The notes under the pieces: model-generated
Databases searched by the model: none
Seen by the model: only the letters and a program-made list of their open reading frames with translations
Told to the model about the DNA's origin: nothing
Source of the DNA: a bacterium
GTDB lineage: Bacteria > SZUA-79 > Acidulodesulfobacterales > Acidulodesulfobacteraceae
Assembly (NCBI GenBank): GCA_021798875.1
Contig: JAJZBN010000001.1
Coordinates: 188,663-252,662 of the forward strand
DNA length: 64,000 bases
Direction: 5' to 3'
Position numbers and translations under genes: made by a program
Part shown: in pieces, positions 63,929 to 64,000 of the stretch
Layout: every line of letters begins with the position of its first letter
Position numbering within the stretch: position 1 is the first letter of the stretch

Positions 63929-64000
63929 ATGATGAATTGCGGCATAAAGATAAAAATATTCTGTAATACTAAATGCTACAAGATTATTTAAAAAATTTGC
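63929..64000 (-). pseudogene. truncated second copy of the small membrane protein gene
   Basis: On the minus strand it reads ANFLNNLVAFSITEYFYLYAAIH, matching ANFLNNLVVFSIIGYVGLYAAIH of the gene at 61609-61983, then diverges at the repeat boundary and stops. The N-terminus lies beyond the window. Confidence 0.75.

Overview
The window looks like a chromosomal segment of an AT-rich, diderm (Gram-negative-type) bacterium. It carries a TamB-like outer-membrane assembly protein, several heptosyltransferase-fold (GT9) enzymes, and a large Wzx/Wzy/Wzz surface-polysaccharide locus. Gene content would fit a deltaproteobacterium-like or candidate-phylum organism, but no rRNA or tRNA was seen and I cannot place it taxonomically. 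I saw no CRISPR array and no complete transposase.

Layout. (1) 1-9.9 kb, minus strand: housekeeping block with a DEAD-box helicase, aroB, a XerC/D recombinase, a globin-coupled HD-GYP phosphodiesterase, an OmpR/PhoB regulator, tamB, and the first codons of the next gene. (2) 10.1-20.3 kb, plus strand: an LPS/glycan operon behind a strong promoter, with a GT4, two large multi-pass GT-C-like membrane proteins and three GT9 enzymes. (3) 20.3-30.8 kb: accessory 'gene graveyard' with toxin-antitoxin modules (VapBC, DUF4258/DUF2283, MNT/HEPN), truncated and duplicated gene fragments, short dispersed repeats, and an intact two-gene module of a PHP-SMC-like ATPase (TrlF type) plus an AlbA_2/HATPase protein. 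(4) 30.8-60.1 kb, almost all minus strand: O-antigen/capsule locus running from Wzz (promoter at 60225-60253) through GDP-fucose synthesis (gmd, fcl), a PglK-like ABC flippase, many GT2/GT4 transferases, methyltransferases, an asparagine synthetase homologue, a carbamoyltransferase, two candidate polymerases/ligases, a WecA/MraY-like initiating transferase and a Wzx flippase. The middle of this locus looks poorer in G+C than its flanks, as is common for transferred O-antigen genes. (5) 60.2-64 kb: a second graveyard with remnants resembling a RADAR (rdrA/rdrB) anti-phage operon, a PIN toxin pair with a homopolymer frameshift, a HEPN remnant, and a HigB-type toxin with a nonsense codon behind an apparently intact operator.

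How the parts fit. The initiating transferase and the GT2/GT4 enzymes would build a lipid-linked oligosaccharide. Wzx or the PglK-like ABC transporter would flip it, Wzy would polymerise it and Wzz would set its length. FkbM methylation, carbamoylation and amidation would decorate it. The FkbM gene has an 8-G tract exactly where one more G would join a good upstream start to the methyltransferase frame, which suggests ON/OFF phase variation of one decoration. The two accessory zones record repeated gain and decay of defence and toxin-antitoxin genes, with short dispersed repeats often lying at or close to the truncation points.
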